Assembly (NCBI GenBank): GCA_905250115.1 | Contig: CAJNOI010000054.1 | Coordinates: 186,001-250,000, forward strand | Reading direction: 5' to 3' | Length of the DNA: 64,000 nucleotides | Source of the DNA: Adineta steineri | Lineage: Eukaryota > Rotifera > Eurotatoria > Adinetida > Adinetidae | Shown here: positions 37,701 through 52,700 of the stretch, one piece after another | How the letters are laid out: the number at the start of each line of letters is the position of its first letter | Position numbering within the stretch: position 1 is the first letter of the stretch | Translations under genes and position numbers: made by a program | The notes under the pieces: generated by a model | Told to the model about the DNA's origin: nothing | The model's input: the letters and a program-made list of their open reading frames with translations, nothing else | The model's database searches: none

Positions 37701-40700
37701 CGTTTGAAGCGCTACGGCGAGTTGTTGTGCCCCATTATCTCCAATTTGATTCTTTTCAAGATATAGCACAGTAAGTGTCTGTATAGAAAAGTGCAAATGG
37801 ATACTTTGCGAGTTGCAATTTAATTGAAATCATCCCCTTGGTTTCCTTATGTGCTTGGTAATAAATCTGAATATTTGCTCAGTAAAAAATTAGAGACAAA
37901 AAGGACACAACTACAGGAAAATCATTGAAAAAAATCTGATATTGGAACTTTCAGATGATTTCTTGTTCTAAAATATCTTTATTAACAATTCTTAACTTTT
38001 ACCGGTTTATCTGAACACTATGAGGATCTCAGTGTCATTACTATAACTACACTACTCTTCATTGTTACAAGCTAAATTTTGTTCAAAATGTTTATCTTGA
38101 GGATGTGGGTGTGGGTATGAATATCTATCTTCTCTTAATTCATACCCACCCTACACCCTCAGGATTTTGTTGCGTTTAATTGATTACAATTACTGATGGC
38201 TTTGAGGATAGATCACAATTTTATCCACATTCACCTTTTTACGTCATTAGTGAGTCTAGGATGCGACTATTGATTAAGAATAATTCTGTACGCGCATTTT
38301 GAAAAAGTGAACATTGTTACTAGAGAAACTAACTGAAAAAGTAGCTTACATTATTCGTTTGAAGTGCTACCGCTAGTTGTTGTGCGCCACTATCTCCGAT
38401 TTTGTTGCTATTAAGTGATAGTACAGTAAGTGTCTATATGAAAAAGAGAAGATGAATAATAGTTAACAGTCAATTAATACTATCTCATCGTTCTCTTTAT
38501 CTGATTAGTCATAAATCTGAACATCCTTCTAGTGAAGAAACAGGCTCGAAAAAGACGACAATAGTAAAGCGATTGAGCGGGACTTGACTTTCTTTCAACA
38601 TGAAACCTTATATGTTCTGCTTTTATGAAAGTGATGAATTAAATAAAGTTATAATTTTCTGCTGGTGTCCAATTCGGCACATACAGTACAGCATATAAAT
38701 ACTTCTGATTAAAATTAAAAAATAAAATTATGAAGAAAGAAAATTTACGAAGTATTATTGAGCATGAAATAAACATGTACAATAGAATAAATAACTCTTC
38801 ACATAGATAGGTCACCTGCGGACTATACGACTAGCGTCACGTTCATTACAGAGATTCGTTTTGAACTGAATTTTCTTCATGAATGATACTTGGATTTTCA
38901 GATTTCCAACTAAAGATTTATTTATTACTCTAAACAGATATTCATATTCATATTCATACACGTATTTTCTATTGCAACAAAAATCAGTAGATTTCTTATG
39001 TAATCTTTCACTATCACACATAGCGCATTATTGGTATTTCAGAACAATTTATAATCGGGCAATGTGAACTTTTTCTCAACTTATGATTTGATCTTGTTCA
39101 AACTTAAAAATATGACTTCAAATCAAGATAACTACAACTTGGCCTATGACTTATATGTAATCAAGCAGCAGATTTCTATTAATCACTAAGAATAAAGTTA
39201 AATCTTAACAAGTTAGAATCGCAAACTTCCTATGATAAGCTTACATTCGACTGTTGACTCTCAACAGTTTTAGGCGTATGTTTATGTGTGACATAACAAA
39301 GATCTCTAGTTAGAAAATAAGATGGAATGGCAGCTTACTTTATTAACTTTTAACATATCGCTTAAAATTTGTGCTCCAGCATCCGTGATCAGCTGACCCA
39401 CATAAAAATGAGTTAGTGTCTATATTAAAAATTTTAAAAGATTAAAATCATTTCGTTCCAACGCTACCTAAATTCTTTAGCTATATGATACTGAAAACTC
39501 GATTACCTATGAGATAGTTTTGTTCGTGTTGGGAAGAGATCAACAGCTATAGGCATCATATTTCTCAAAAACTAAAAATATTATTCTAAATCTTGTTATA
39601 ACGAGGCAAAAACAAGATTTCACTTCATTCCAAAAACTGTAATTAGTCTATTGGAGATAACTGTACAAAAATTTACACAATTTCTCTTGGGATTCAAATA
39701 GTTCGATATATCGTATTTATTGAGTTCAAAATGAGATTTTAGTCAAAATATTGCAAGCAATTACCTAATCACTCTTTTTCGTTCAAATATAGAAATGCAT
39801 ATCAATGATGAATCGTCACAAGCATATTTTTCACGCTGAGAGTAGTTCTAGAAGAATTTCTTCCCAGATACTTCAGTTTCAATATAAAACAAGCGTTATG
39901 AGAACGAAAGAGTTTCAAGACCTGCGACGATAATTCAAACGAGCTATAAAGGAATTGTTATTACTAGAATATCTGTTCATATTATTCAATAAATCGACGC
40001 CGAAACTGAAACATATCTAAGTTTATTAACATAGAATTCTAAACTTATAAGGTCTATGTGGATCTAAATGCATGTCTAAAGTTGATATATTTTAAAGACC
40101 TAAACTCATATACATCTTCCTTCTCTCTAAACAAAGCTTTCAACTATATAAAGGTACATTTAACGACGATAATAGTGCAAGATATGCTTCAATTAATTAT
40201 AAAACATCACAAAAACAAATTTCGACAACTATTTTGTATTCTGTTGGAATCGGGTGCGAATCGCATAGTGAATTAGAGGCGCTACTTACTACAGAACAAC
40301 GCTAGGATCAACTTTGTAATATCTGTTTAAATGACTATCGAAAAATACTTTTATAGTGATCTATGTACATTAGAATAATCAGATAGAAAATAAGCTTACT
40401 TGATTAACTTTTAGCGCATCACTCAAATATTGTGCTCCTGTGTCCCCAATTTGATTCTCATATAAGTATAGTTCTTGTAGTGTCTAGAGTAAAAAATGAA
40501 GACAAATATTAGAATTGGGAGTCAGTTATACTGTCTAATGTTTGTCAGGATATGATAATGTATAATTTAACGCTATGTATATTATTAGACCTTTTTTACG
40601 CGGAAAAATGAGAAGAAACCTTAAGTATATTACAGAAATGACGTAAGTCCATACGACTTCAGATTACATTTTCTTTTGTACCATATAGCTATGATTTCTC

Positions 40701-43700
40701 TGACTGTCCAGTATTTCAAGGGAAATGTTTCGCTGATAAAATAAATCGTGAAATTTGTAATTAGACAGAAAAATAAGTCATTTCCTTCAAGACTCACTGA
40801 TTCTCGATTTAAGTTATGCAAAATTTAAAATAAACGAAAGCGTTTGACTAAATTAACTTTCTTGATACTTGATGTAAATCGAAGAATATTACAAACTTCT
40901 CTAGAGATATATAACAATCTGTATAAGACAGATATTACAACTTCTTAATGCGAACTACATGATGACTGGCATTAGAACGCTAATACTTTAAGTTTTGACA
41001 ATGAATCAGAGTTTCAGCTAGTAAAACAACATTTCTTCAGACGGTTTAGAATAGAGAGGTATCCAGAAATCTCATCATTTTCTGTCAGAACTTTCACTAG
41101 TTTCTTGATGTTGAAAAGAAATTGAGAATACAAGAGAAAATTATATCAGAATTATACTAACAGAATGATGAGTATATTTTGTTAAAGAGTAGCATTCTTA
41201 ATGCTATATCAGTCGATAGCTGTATCAATCGTTGGGAGAATCGTTCCGATTTATGCAGAAGTGGCTCTCTCGACATAAAATCATGCACATTAAGACGAAA
41301 TAGAAAAAGAATATAAACATATATATACCAATTATTATTCTACAACTCTATTTCATTTTTGACGTCTATCTGTAATAGTAGAGATGGAGAAATGATTTCT
41401 ACTACAACATTTTGCCCAGAAAAGGAACGAGTTTCCGGTTTTGAGAAATATTGAACGCGAAAATAATCGATCAAGAAATCGAAATTGTCATGCGATAAAT
41501 TCTCTTTAAATAAGTAGCATACTTGCGCAACTTCTTCAATGTTAACAAAAACAAACTTGCGAAGTTCTTCTCACGGATCTTTCTACTGTATGCTCATATT
41601 CAACTGTCAATTATTAACAATCCTATGTGAGTGTGTATGACAAGATGAAGATCTGTACTGAGGAAAGCAACTGAAAAAGTCGCTTACTTTATTGACTTTT
41701 AACGCATCGGCTAGCTGTTGAGCCCCATTATCCCCAATTTGATTAGTTTGAAGGCTTATAAGTGTGAGTGCCTATATAATAAAGTTAAAGACGCTTATAT
41801 AAGATGTTTCAAAAGTCCCTTAAGAAAGTTTTTCGTATAACTCCATCGTTGATTGAAGTTAATCAACTGATTTTTTTTCAGGTGATAGGTGGATCTGTAA
41901 AGATTTTACCTATACTGGCAAACTTCGAAAGTACTGGTGGAAGTTTTCAGATTTAATCAAAATAGATCTCTTTTTTTGTAGAATATTGTATTTTTTTTTG
42001 GGTTTAATACTCTATGAATGGACTATTTTTGCTGGCTAAAATTTTGAGAAAACTCTTATGAGGTCAAGACTTATTTATCATTAAAGTTTCAGGTCAAAAC
42101 TCTGTTGTTTATCATTTTTCAAGAATACGTTGCATATGATAAAAATTCAGTGGGACAATCATAACTCCAGAAGAACAATGGATGAAGGAGAATTTTCCTA
42201 GATATGGTCAGAGTCCCAGCAGACTCTGACTAATGAGGGGTGTCTCATCTTAAACGCTAGTTGTTACCAGTGGAGATTTCGTCGTGAAAATAGCAAAAAG
42301 CTTCTTTTATGTATTTTGGTTAAAGCTGATAGGTTTCACGAATACTTTCAAAGTTGATCAGTATAGATAAAACTTTACAGGCTCACCTATCATTTGAAAA
42401 AAATTGGTTGATTAAGTTTAGTAAACGATGAGGTTACGCGAAAAACTTTCTTAAGCGAAGAGCATGAATCTATGCGATTGTCATCTAATATTTTTTTGAA
42501 CACAAATCAACTATGAGTTTTCTGATTGCAGGACTCAAGAGAAATATCTAACTGATAAAACAAAATAGTCAAAGTACAATTTCTAAGTTTTATAATATTT
42601 TACTGAGCGTAATTCGTGCGAACTAACTAATTTATTACAATTTTCAGCAGATTGTTATAATTGAGTAAAAAAAGAACTAGTGTACTTTTAACTTTATTTC
42701 CATCTTTTTACAAGTTTTCGATTTAAACATGACCATCTTGAAGGTGTGGGTGTGGAGTGTGAGTGCGAGTATGAGTATGAGTGTGGGTGTGGGTGTAGGG
42801 TGTGGGTGGGTGTCGGTGTAGGTTTCAGTGCAAGTAGGTGTGTTCTTTTAATCATATATACATTCCCACCCTCACCCAGACCGACACCCACATCCACACC
42901 CTATTCGTAGCTAAGATTCATTTTAGCACAATAATTCTATTAGTCGATACGATTATAGCTCTCCAGACAGTACGAATTCTTATCTCCTAAATTCTCAAGG
43001 GAAAAAACTTAATTTTTTTTTAGAAAAATATTGGTATACAGAAATACCAAAAACCCGTAGTTTCTTAATTTCGAACTAAACACTACAATTTATATTATTT
43101 TCGATTGAAATATTGATGTTTTAATTTAACCTGAAATTTATTACTGATACAAATTTTTTATGACAGGCGACTGATTATTATAATTCAGAAGTAATCATTC
43201 TCGCTCTGAACGCCATATGTTACTTATATTTTATAAGAAACTACAATCAAAGTTTGTTAACTCTTCCAAAGTATAATCCATTTATGATTCTTTCATATCT
43301 CCTTTCAACTATTCGTGACTAATTGAACCTCTTTACTAAAGAAATAAGTTGAAGAAGGGTCTTACTTGGTTGATTCTTAACGCATCGCCCAAATATAGTG
43401 CTCCTTGATCTCCGATTTGATTCTCGGATAAGTACAGTACCTGTAGTGTCTATAGTAAAAAGGGAAGATGGTTATATTACCCTATTTCTCGACATTTTGA
43501 GATTGCACCTAATAGAGTAGAGAATCGTAAAACAACTTTGGAAACAGAGAAAAAAAGAGAACGTCTACGTTTTACTTTCTGTAATCTTGGCGGTGTGGGT
43601 GTGGATACGAGGCTCTCTCATCCCACATCCACACCCTTTTGTAAAGTCTACTAAAGTTATTCAGTAATCTCATTAGTAGTATGAAATATGATTTCATAAG

Positions 43701-46700
43701 CGCATCAAGTTTTAAACGTTGACAGAATAAAATCTTAACTAATTGTATCCTCACAGATCTTTCTACTGTACGTTCGGATTTGACTGTATGATTATCAACA
43801 ACTTTATACGAATTTAAATGATATGATGAGAACCTGTACTTAGAAAAGCACTAGGAAATACTGCTTACTTTATTCTCTTTTAGCGCATCTGCTAGATGTT
43901 GTGCTCCATCATCCCCAATTTTGTTATTATAAAGCTCCAGACGCGTGAGTGTCTATATGTCAGAGTTCAAAAACATTATAGTGAGCAGGGACTTCAAAGA
44001 TGCTAGAAAAGGAAGGGCATGAATCCATACAACTGTCATATAAGACGGTTTTTTTCGTACTAATTAGTCATGAATTCTCTGATCGAAGATAGTCTCGCAA
44101 AAAGTATTTAGCTTATCAAGTAAACAATTAAATTGGGATTGTTAAGTTATTATATATTACTATGCGTAGTTTGGATGTACTAATGAGATTGAATAAAAAA
44201 CGAAGTAGTTCGCTAGAAAAATGAGCTTAACTGATTCTTAATAGAGTTTCAGGTTAAAATCGTAACATCATAAGTAAATCTTTTTCTCCAGATTTTCGGT
44301 TAACACTAGATTAACTTTTAAATAAATAAAAAGAAGACAAGTTATTAACTATCTCGATCAAGGAGGAAAAATCTCATTCGGGCATTCGGATCCATTCTCA
44401 TCCGTTCGCAGCCATTCCGAATGGATGAGAATGAGATTTTTTCCCATTGATCTCGATGCTTGAATTAAAGAGAAAAATTCATTTGTTTCAGTTATTCGAT
44501 GCGACTAAAAGAGGCCTTAATAATTTGACCTCAAGTACATCTCCACCTAGATTTGGCCTCAGTTATTGATTATCAACAATTTGACATGAGTTTTTTCTGA
44601 CTAAGTGAATATCTTGACTGAAAAAATCAGTTGGAAAAGTAGCTTACTTGATTAGTTTCTAGCATATTACTCAAATGCTGTGCTCCTTCGTCCCCAATTT
44701 TATTACCATACAAATATAGTTCTTTTAGTGTCTATAGTAGAAAATGAAGACAATTATTGGTATTGCATGTCAATACTATTTAATGTCTATCGGTATATGA
44801 GAACTCGTGATCTGTCACTATGTATGACATTAGACCGCTTCTCTGATATCGAAAAGTGAGAAAAAAAACATTAGATGCATTACTCAGGGGACTTGAACGG
44901 ATGTAACCATTAGGATTATAATCTCTTTTATACTAAATATCAAAGAAGTGCCTAATTATTGTTGGTCTCGAAAGAAATAGTTCGCTGATAGAATGAACTA
45001 CAAAATTGAAACTATTATTTACAATTTACCATGCAATTTGATTGGATGCACTAACTCTATGTTGCAGAAGTTTCTGCTAATTGATATGCGATTAAATAGG
45101 TAATGAAGCAATTCAGTTCACAAATTAGTAAGTGATTGATTCTTGATAGAATTCTTTTTCAAAACTCTAATGTCATTTCTAACTGTTCTAACTAATTCTT
45201 TTTTTCAAAGTCAACCATCAAGATCTAAATAAACTGAAGGAATGCGGCTTGCAAGACCTGAATCAAATTTAAGTGCACAAACTTGCCTACAAATTCGTCA
45301 ACAGCAAGTGAAAGAGATAAAAAATACGAGATAATTTCATATGTTTTGATTATATTGACAACGATACAAATATATTTCTTGAAATTGTAGCGTTCTTTAT
45401 GGCGCAGATGACATCTTATGCTTATATAGATTGATAGAATCTGAGTTATTAGATTTAAACATAGTCAAATACAACTTCTAATAAGGCCAACAAATGCTAA
45501 CATCTAAGTTATGAATGCCAATACTTTATTTTATCTAATTTTCAGTGATCATATACTGTGATGAAAATATATTTCAATTAGATTTGTTAAGATTTTGTAG
45601 TTACGCGAAACAAAATGGAAGTCTCCATAAAAGAAATTCCAAAAATGTGTTCAATCATGTTCTTTTATTAGTTCACATGTTGACGCTAAATATTTAAGCG
45701 CAATTTTTAAAACGAGTTGGAACGCATTTTTTTGACTGTAAATGTAAGAAAGCAGTTCGATGGCATGTTTATTGTATATCCTTATAGAATAAGATTTATG
45801 CGATATGAGACAAATTTGTAAAGCTCATATGCAATGTCTCACAATCTCAAAACAATGCGTTCCTCATATTCAATTGGAACCCAGGGTTAAAATTTGCTCA
45901 AAAGTGATATAATAGTCATATTAGAAATATGAACTATGATTGCAAATTACAGTCAACTGAATATAAAAATAGTCACTCAGGAATTCGAAATTTGTATCTA
46001 ATGAATTCTCTGTAAACAAGTAACACATTTAGACGAATTCCTCAACGTCGAAAAACTAAACTGTTGGCAAGTTCTTACAGATCTTTCTACTATATATGCC
46101 CATATTCAATCATTTATGAGCAATTGTTATGTAAGTGTGTAAGAAAGTAAGGACCCACACTTAGAAAAGTAGCTTACTTTATTGACTTTTAGCACCTCGG
46201 CTATATGTTGCGCCCCAGTATCTCCGATTTGATTAATATCAAGATCCAAACGTGTGAGTGTCTATATTATAGAGTTAAAGAAGATTATTACAGTTACACT
46301 TCAAAGCTAACTAATATCTTGTAATATATGATAATGTGCAATTTGCTACTATATATTAGGTTACTTCTTTGATATCAGAAAGTGAATAAGAACTTAGTCT
46401 ATACAATCGTTAACTTATATGGTCATTTACTCTAACTAGCCGAAAATTCTCTGGTCGTAGATGATCTCGAATGCCTGGTCAAATCATCGATCTTCATCTT
46501 TTATAGTTTTCAGCGGATTGATATGATCAGGTTGAAAGAAAAATCAGATTGCTTGAAAAAACGAGACCGTCTAGTTCTTGATGAAATTCTCATTCAAAAT
46601 CACAACATTATTTTTGACTCTCTTATTAGTTTCATTTATGATAGAGTATTGAAGACTTCATAGTTTTGCTTTTGATAATTCAATATCACAAAGGAAACGG

Positions 46701-49700
46701 TATTGATGTAAACAATTCCTCGTGTAATACGCGTGCATTTTGTCATTCTGTGAAGAGACAATATAAAAGAAAGACAAGTGACTACTGTTCCATTTATCTA
46801 GCAAAACATCATTTATATCAAAATGTGTATCAAATATGTCTGTTGCGATGATTATATAATTTTAACGAATAGATGGCCATTGTATAACATAAAATTATGT
46901 CTATTTCGTTTCAACACGAAAAAATTCAAATGTTTCCCACATCAATTTCAATATATAATGTTTGTCGAATTTGTTAACTTATTGAATCATATTGAAAAAA
47001 AATCAAATATAATTAGACACAGAAATAAACCTCCGAATATGCATCGTCAACAGCGACAAATTATGCCATCATCATAACATCAAATGAACACACGAGTGAA
47101 TAATTATACGAAATACGAAGTGACAATAGCATGAAAACTACGCTTGAGATTGCTCAGTTTTAATCGAAATAACGACAACAGTTTGAATATGGTAATCCTT
47201 TATCGTTTTTCATGCCATATTGGTACAGCATCTGAATGGTCTCACACCGATTATTCACTAAACTTTTTGTGCTCAATTCTCGATTTTAACTCAAAGCCAC
47301 TCACACAGTTTTCTTCAGAGTTCAATTCTTTATCTAATAGCATATAAATTAATTACGAAGTCAGATAAATACTCTTCAAACAACAAGTAATTCTTGTTTC
47401 TTAGTCTCATTTCATTACTGTCATTAAGAAGTTTAATTCACATAACAGTAAGATAAAACATAACTTTGATCGACGAAACTGAAACTTATAGAATTTACTA
47501 TTGACTCTAGGCTCTACAGTTCACGAAAGCTTCACGTCAAAATATTCTGTTTTGTGATTGGGTCAAAATCAATTCGAACCGTTCTCAATCTATTCTATCA
47601 CTACATCACATTCACACATGAAGGTACTTTTGCACTTAAAACTCTTTGGTATTTAAAGCTAACCCTCGTATCATATAAGCTTCTTACTGATACATCATTA
47701 CAGTTTATAATATTCCGTTATCATAAATCATGTAAGAATTGTAATCTCTGCATCGTTTCATATAACTTTCCACTCAGAGTGAAAAATGATAAATTTGCCT
47801 TATATTATTATGTTATCTAATCTGAGCTTTTAAATATGAGACTCAAAGGATCTCAACTGAACTTGAAACTACTTCTTTGTTAGCTTCAATTCTACTTCTA
47901 CCAAATAGTATTCGAACATGCAGAATAGTCTTGCAAACTATACTACTATAACAAGCTTATAACATAATCGCTAACCGCAAAATACTACTTTAATAGAGTC
48001 TAAGATTCGATTGCTGTTTAACAAAAGTTTGATATAAGACGTTTTGAAAAGTGAGGATCGATGAAAAATATATCTTATGAATAGATAGCTTACTTTATTT
48101 ATTCGTAATGCATCAGCCAAAAGTTCCGCTCCTTTGTCACCGATTTGATTCTCAGATAAGTCCAGCGTGGTCATTGTCTAATGGAAAAGTGAACATGATC
48201 ATGGAAGTTACATATGAAACCAATCTAACGTCTTTCGATATGTGATACCACCCAGTGGATGAACATCTATGAGATTGCTTAGTTAGTAGTAAAGAGAGTG
48301 GCTGGAATATTGCCAGTAAGACTTTCGCCAACGGCGACATTTCGAAACTTCAATTATTTATGAAAATTGGTTAAGCAAATAATATATTTCTTCAACATTA
48401 AACCTTCAAAATGACGATTCGACTTTCAAACAAAATAACGTTACAATTATATTTGAATTTTGAATTAGAATAGATGTTAGTAAAATAGACATTGAGAGTT
48501 TCAAAAATATCTTCTAGAATCTTGTTCAAAATTTTCAATCTTCACAAATTCGAAGAGCTTTCAACGATTATAAAACAAACAACAAGGAAATACATGGTTT
48601 TGTCTTTATTTTTGCAGTAATAATAGAACTTTTTTACTACGACCAACAACTATACATTGAAGAATCCTTCAGTTCAAGTTCAATATGTTTCTTTATCCGT
48701 GGAAACACGTTTGATCATCAGCATTATATTTCACTTTATTGCGAACCATTGTGTTGAAAAAGTCATTTAATCCAGTACAATGCATGTAAGTATATTAATT
48801 TCGATTCGATTTTGTAATCATTAGGCGAAATTGCAATGCTCATAAATGTTTTCAACAAATTTTTCGAAATAATATTCACTGCTGTTAGTTATCTTCTCAA
48901 ATAATATTCTCGAATAGTTCAATGAGAAACAATTAAGATATTAGTTTAACGTGAATATGTCGAACTCTCAATTTAAAACTAAGTGCCCACATACATTCAG
49001 TACTAACAAAAGCATGAATAAAGTATGTAGACGCACATATGACATCTGCGATTTTAAAAGTCATACAAGTCTATAAATTATTAATGTTTATTCTTAATTG
49101 AGCAAATCTATTTAAGAAACATGGCGTTTCCTATCATTCTCAATAGATCTATCTTATTGAGCTCGAATCTACAATTCAGTATTTCATTATTAGTTTATAT
49201 AGTACTGATTTCCCAAAAATAAAAAGAATGATTGGTAAACTATTGATGTTGCTCTTTGAAATCTCCTACTTCTATGCAGTTCGAAGAGTCTAAATGATAA
49301 GAAGTAATAGTCTCTTACCGTATTAGTTTTCAACACATCAGCCACAATCTCCATATCCCGATCGGTTAAGTCTGAACTTTCCAACGAGAACCCTTCTTCG
49401 TTTCCATTATCAGTAAAACGTTTTCGAAGTTCTGGGTTATCGTATGATGGAACGAACGTGATTATTCGGTTTTCAACTCTGCTTCCCTATAATTTTTCAA
49501 GACTTAATATATGATTCTTCCGTCCTAGTCAATAGTTTCAATTCTGATAAGTTCAAGTCAATCCTTTTTTAATAATATAAATATAAATATTTTACTAGGG
49601 TGTGGGTGAGAGTGAATAAAGTATGTTGAATGCACACCCACACCCACCCTCAAAGATCAACTAAAAAAGTAGCTTACTTTCTTCGTTTTCAGCGTTGCGT

Positions 49701-52700
49701 TGAGTAGTTCTTTTCCAGTATCACCAATCTGATTGTCTTGAAGCTCCAGTTTGATGAGTGTCTATATAAACAATACTCTGCGAGTCATCCATTAATTAGA
49801 AAATTTTCTTGAGTCTTCTTATCTGATCGATGATAAATCTGAGCATTTGTTTAGTAAAGAAATGCATCAAAATAGGATCAACTCTCTAATCCACTTTGAA
49901 AATAAGCTTAGAAACATTTTTTCAAGTATGCCTTCTCTCATCTTGTAACAAAAAGTTTATTCAAATAAAATTTTAAATTAAAAAAACTAACTCTTTAATG
50001 TTATTCAAAATGACTAAAGTCGGGTTATGCTTTTTCGAATAAACTAAATGAAAAATGTTTATATCAGCTTTCGCTATTCTCAATACAATGCTCAATTTTA
50101 AAAGATACTATTAAAATCGACTTATGTATACTTGTTTTCGTAAGAATCGCAAAAAATAATTATAATTTTTCGTTGCTATGGTGATTGTGAACTTTTTCAA
50201 GGCCTGCACCTTCACTCTAGACAATTTATCCTTACAGATCTTTTACCATATGCTCGAATTTAACTTTTGGTTATTAGCAATTTCATGGATATACGTGTGA
50301 AACAGTTGAAAAGATTACTTACTTTATTCACTTTTAGCGCGTCGGCTAGATGTTGTGCCCCAGTATCTCCAATTTTATTATCATGAAGCTGCAGCTTCGT
50401 AAGTGTCTATATTATAATTAAGGAAGATTATAATGAGCAACAGTTTGAGACATAACAAAGAGCAGAATGACATGAGTTCATATTACAGATAGTTCAATTG
50501 AAATTTTCTAATAAGATAGCATAGAATACTCTTGTACTTTATTATACTACGACAAAGTTATATCAAAATCAGTAAGCACAAAAAAATTTCTAATGTGGTG
50601 TAAGATTTGATTCATGTTTATCAAACATTTAATGTGAGATTTTGCGATAAAGAAAAGATCAATGTTAAAAAAATATATGGATACATGACTTACTTTATTC
50701 GTCCGTAACGCATCAGCTAAATGTTCCGCTCCATTGTTACCAATTTGATTTTTAAACAATTGCAGCGTGGTGAGTGTCTGTATTGGAAAATATATATGAT
50801 CATGGAATTTGTACGTCAACTTTATAGTCTAATGTCCTTCTCTATGTGGTAAAACACGATATAATTATAGATATTTATTAGACTGCTTGGTTGCTGGTAA
50901 AACTACTTTAGAATATCCAAGAGACAATTACTTTACTATTTAACTGATAGAAATGCATCTCGTTACATGGATGTATAGTCACACAATATTTTGACTTTTT
51001 TGTTTTTCTAGTCTCTGATTTACGAGTTGTTTATCGAAAGATTCATTCAAAGTTTTTTAATAAAACAAACATTAATATTATAAGAGAGAACAGCAAAATA
51101 AATATCTTACTTCATTTATCCTTAGTGCGTCAGCCAGCTGTTGTGCTCCAAAATCTTTGAGTTCTTCAGCTTTCAATTGTAACGTAGTGAGTGTCTGTAT
51201 CAGAAAGTAAACATAATTATGGAAGTTACGTACTTCTATGTTAGTTTCATGGATAAAAAGTTCTGTTACAACTGTTGCTAATATTCTGCTGTGGAACTCG
51301 GTCGGCTAAGTGAATTGTACCATGTAGAACTCTCTGCACATTAAGACCCAGACAATTTTTCATGAAATAGCATTAATTCGAATAGTTCACAGTGCAAGGA
51401 AGATTCAGCGCTTAACTATCTATTTAGAATCTTCTTGAAAATTTTTACTCTACATAAGTTCGAAAAGCTTCGATCATTAAGAAAAAAGGATGATAAAGAA
51501 ATGATATATTCCAAGTTGGATTTTAGTTTAAAAAATGTTTGTCGTTACTTTTATAGCAACAAATTGATAGTGCTAAGTAAGCAATGTTTTTCTTACCCTA
51601 TTATTTTCCAATAAATTAGCCACAATCTCCATATCCTTATCGGTTAATTGTATCGATTGCAAATTCAGCGTTGAATTATTTCCGTTCCTAGTGATAGCGT
51701 CCTGAAGTTCTCCATTTTCGTATTTTGGAACTTTTTCCATGTTAATGCTTCGAATTTGTTCTTTCATCTGTTGTAATTTTTGAAGGCCCGGTATATGATT
51801 TCCATTCCTAGTTTTTGGTTTCAGTTCTAACAATTTCGTTTTAGTCCTTTTTATATAATCATCAAATGATGATTTTGCGTCAAATTGTTTTTTTGGCTGT
51901 TTGTCTGTACAAACAACCACAAAATTTAATACTTCTTCAATCAAATTCTGGTGTTCGCCTTGAAGCTGTCGCTTATATTCTTCAATTGACTTTATCTCTT
52001 CTTGTTCGGTATTGTCGATATTATCTAGCAAAACCTTTTCTTGTTCGTCGATAATTTTACGAAACGAATCCATTGCTACAACTACTTTTGATTTATTGGA
52101 TTTTTTCTCTTCTTCAATCTCGGTTACCATCTTTTCTACTCGACTTGATCGGTAGGTTAAACACGATTGGACACCTTGTAAGCCATCTTCACACTAAAAG
52201 ATAACGATGAATCGTTTTAACATTAATTATATAAGAAAACGTTATGTTAATATTCACCTCCTCTTGTAAAGCATCCATAAAATCAGTTACTAAGATAAAC
52301 GGATGATCTTTATGCTTGATTTGTTGACAATTGTTGCAAACCTGTTTTGTACATTGTTCGCACCAATATTTAAGTGTATCATCACCTTGTTCATGCTCCT
52401 GGCATCTAGCTACGTTGGGTGGTTTCTCCCTGATAGGGAGTTGAGTATGATTTCGATATTGACCTAACTCGTGAATGGTGTCCCAACATTTGGAGCAAAA
52501 TGAATGTTTGCAATCGCTTTCGCACCAATATTCAGCTATATCAGTTTCACATCTATAGCACACAGATGGGCTTGAATCAGAATGATCTAAAGAAGGAAAT
52601 TGTGAAAAATTACACTTGGATATAATCTTGAATTATTGTCATAGCATTAGAAAAGTCTTAAAGCACTATTAAATGAGTTTAGTATAATTAATATCAATTC

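Noticed and set aside
42694..42897. Open frame rich in Pro, Thr and His on the minus strand
   Set aside because: It is a translation of the telomere-like repeat at 42735-42902, not a gene.
31739..51194. CRISPR-like array of regularly spaced repeats
   Set aside because: The repeated units are coding LRR exons with splice sites and irregular 0.4-1.8 kb spacing, in eukaryotic DNA.
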